Part shown: piece after piece, positions 63,215 to 64,000 of the stretch
Position numbering within the stretch: the first letter of the stretch is position 1
Layout of the letters: each line of letters begins with the position of its first letter
The notes under the pieces: model-generated
The model's input: the letters and a program-made list of their open reading frames with translations, nothing else
Databases searched by the model: none
What the model was told of the DNA's origin: nothing
Position numbers and translations under genes: made by a program
Origin: Physcomitrium patens
Taxonomy: Eukaryota > Streptophyta > Bryopsida > Funariales > Funariaceae
Reading direction: 5' to 3'
Assembly (NCBI RefSeq): GCF_000002425.4
Contig: NC_037256.1
Location: forward strand, 5,203,087-5,267,086
DNA: 64,000 nucleotides

Positions 63215-64000
63215 TCAGGCTACGACAGCTGCTGGCCATGTAGCTTGCGACGACATGATGATACCTACAATAACTCCAAACAAACCTAGAGCGCTGCCAA
63301 AAATCTCAATAACTAGAATCTTGACAAACAATGTGGAGTTCTGAGCATCTGAAAGTGCACAGCTACTGCCTATGATACCCACGCATAGCCTGCCATCAGA
63401 CAGGGATCAAGCGAACAATGAGTAGTCAGCACGGGGATCATAAATCAAGGACTGATAGAACTACCATGACTCAAAGAAAATCACAATTCCACTTGAGTCA
63501 GAGCTTTTAATTGTAGAGCACACGACACTTCGATTTATTACCAGACACTAACCCTGAGAACACATATCATGAAGAATGGTCCTGGAATAAATGCAGTTAG
63601 TTTGAGCCTAACCTCTTAGACATATGAAACCAACAAACAAAGGTGAATCACAACTCGTGAATTAATGAAGAAGACTAACCCGCATAACAGATTCGCAAAC
63701 CCAACGATGATTCCCGAAGCGAACAATGAGTAGCCAGCGCGCATGGAATCGGGGTGAAAAGGTTGTTTTGTGGCTTCCAACTTGGTTTGCAGTATGATGG
63801 CTACAATCACTCCATAGATAGCCACCGCTTCGCAGAAAATTACACTGCATAGAATTTCACAAGCTGCTCAATAACAAAACACAACCATTTCAACGTCCAA
63901 AATCAGCTACAAACAGGGGGAAAAAATAAATCCAATACTTCAATATCTCTCAGCTCACCTAATTAGGTTTTTTGAGGTGATCCGAGGAGCCTTGATTGAT
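63215..64000 (-). CDS. V-type H+-ATPase proteolipid subunit c'', last three exons
   Basis: Subunit c'' of the membrane V0 rotor, which moves protons across vacuolar and endomembranes. Exons on the minus strand: 64000-63959 (cut by the window edge), 63844-63680, 63389-63215, with GT-AG introns and matching phases. They give 126 residues and a TGA stop at 63217-63215. Visible family blocks: [29 protein letters not shown] with the membrane Glu expected to carry the proton, [51 protein letters not shown]. Plant c'' is about 180 residues, so some 50 N-terminal residues lie beyond the window. Three or so membrane helices are seen here. No break is seen. Intron 2 carries a short copy of exon 2 sequence (63409-63433). 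Confidence 0.93.
63409..63433. repeat. 25 bp copy of exon 2 sequence within intron 2 of the V-ATPase gene
   Basis: 63409-63433 matches 63717-63741 in the same orientation with two mismatches. The exon copy encodes part of AGYSLFAS. It is a direct repeat about 308 bp apart. Confidence 0.8.

Noticed and set aside
1-64000. CRISPR arrays, bacterial defence systems, tRNA and rRNA genes
   Set aside because: I looked for regular spacers, conserved tRNA arms and rRNA blocks on both strands and saw none. The DNA is eukaryotic.

Overview
This 64 kb window is nuclear DNA of a land plant. The evidence is the split genes with GT-AG introns, a plant HAK/KUP potassium transporter, a vacuolar ATPase proteolipid gene, a plant-type gulonolactone oxidase with a C-terminal Cys-rich tail, and decayed Ty1/copia and Ty3/gypsy retrotransposons. 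One copia copy carries a primer-binding site matching plant initiator-Met tRNA. I cannot name the species. The style of the gypsy Gag-Pol and the oxidase reminded me of seedless plants, but that is an impression, not a result. There are no prokaryotic features, CRISPR arrays or rRNA genes, and I saw no tRNA gene.

Layout. 1-5 kb: mixed-composition DNA with no firm gene; weak remnants with a duplicated motif and ankyrin-like words lie at 3.2-4.2 kb. 5.3-40.1 kb: a retrotransposon graveyard, very AT-rich, with layers of old insertions. It holds a copia copy with a 179 bp LTR (5.3-8.3 kb, minus), a gypsy copy with a long LTR (10.2-15.0 kb, plus), gag-bearing gypsy 5' ends (16.3-18.0 and 22.1-26.2 kb, minus), a second copia copy of the short-LTR family (26.2-28.1 kb, minus), and a third copia copy (29.4-40.1 kb, plus). 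The third is split by a long LTR, a whole-length chromovirus and a second long LTR. Five copies of the long LTR occur, and all carry or once carried a telomere-like (TTTAGGA/TTTAGGG) tract.

40.1-46 kb: a small unidentified coiled-coil-like reading frame, a possible divergent promoter, AT-rich intergenic DNA and a 628 bp assembly gap (45012-45639). 46.6-50.2 kb: the HAK/KUP gene. Its eight visible exons give 768 codons in one consistent frame; only the first exon is missing or unresolved. 51.3-57.3 kb: a second chromovirus of the same family as the one at 32-37 kb, better preserved, with an extra 3' module. 58.7-59.7 kb: a copia fragment followed by a clean 3 x 60 bp tandem repeat. 60.4-62.4 kb: a gulonolactone oxidase pseudogene. 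63.2-64.0 kb: the last three exons of V-ATPase subunit c'' on the minus strand, running off the window.

The three recognisable host genes (K+ uptake, ascorbate-type lactone oxidation, H+ pumping) are not an operon or an obvious cluster. They are islands of normal base composition in retroelement DNA. I found no convincing undescribed functional system. The most unusual items are the long LTR with its telomere-like array, the fold-back where two such LTRs meet, the gypsy 5' ends capped by an 11-nt-arm palindrome, the extra 3' module in the second chromovirus, and the recently amplified 60 bp repeat.
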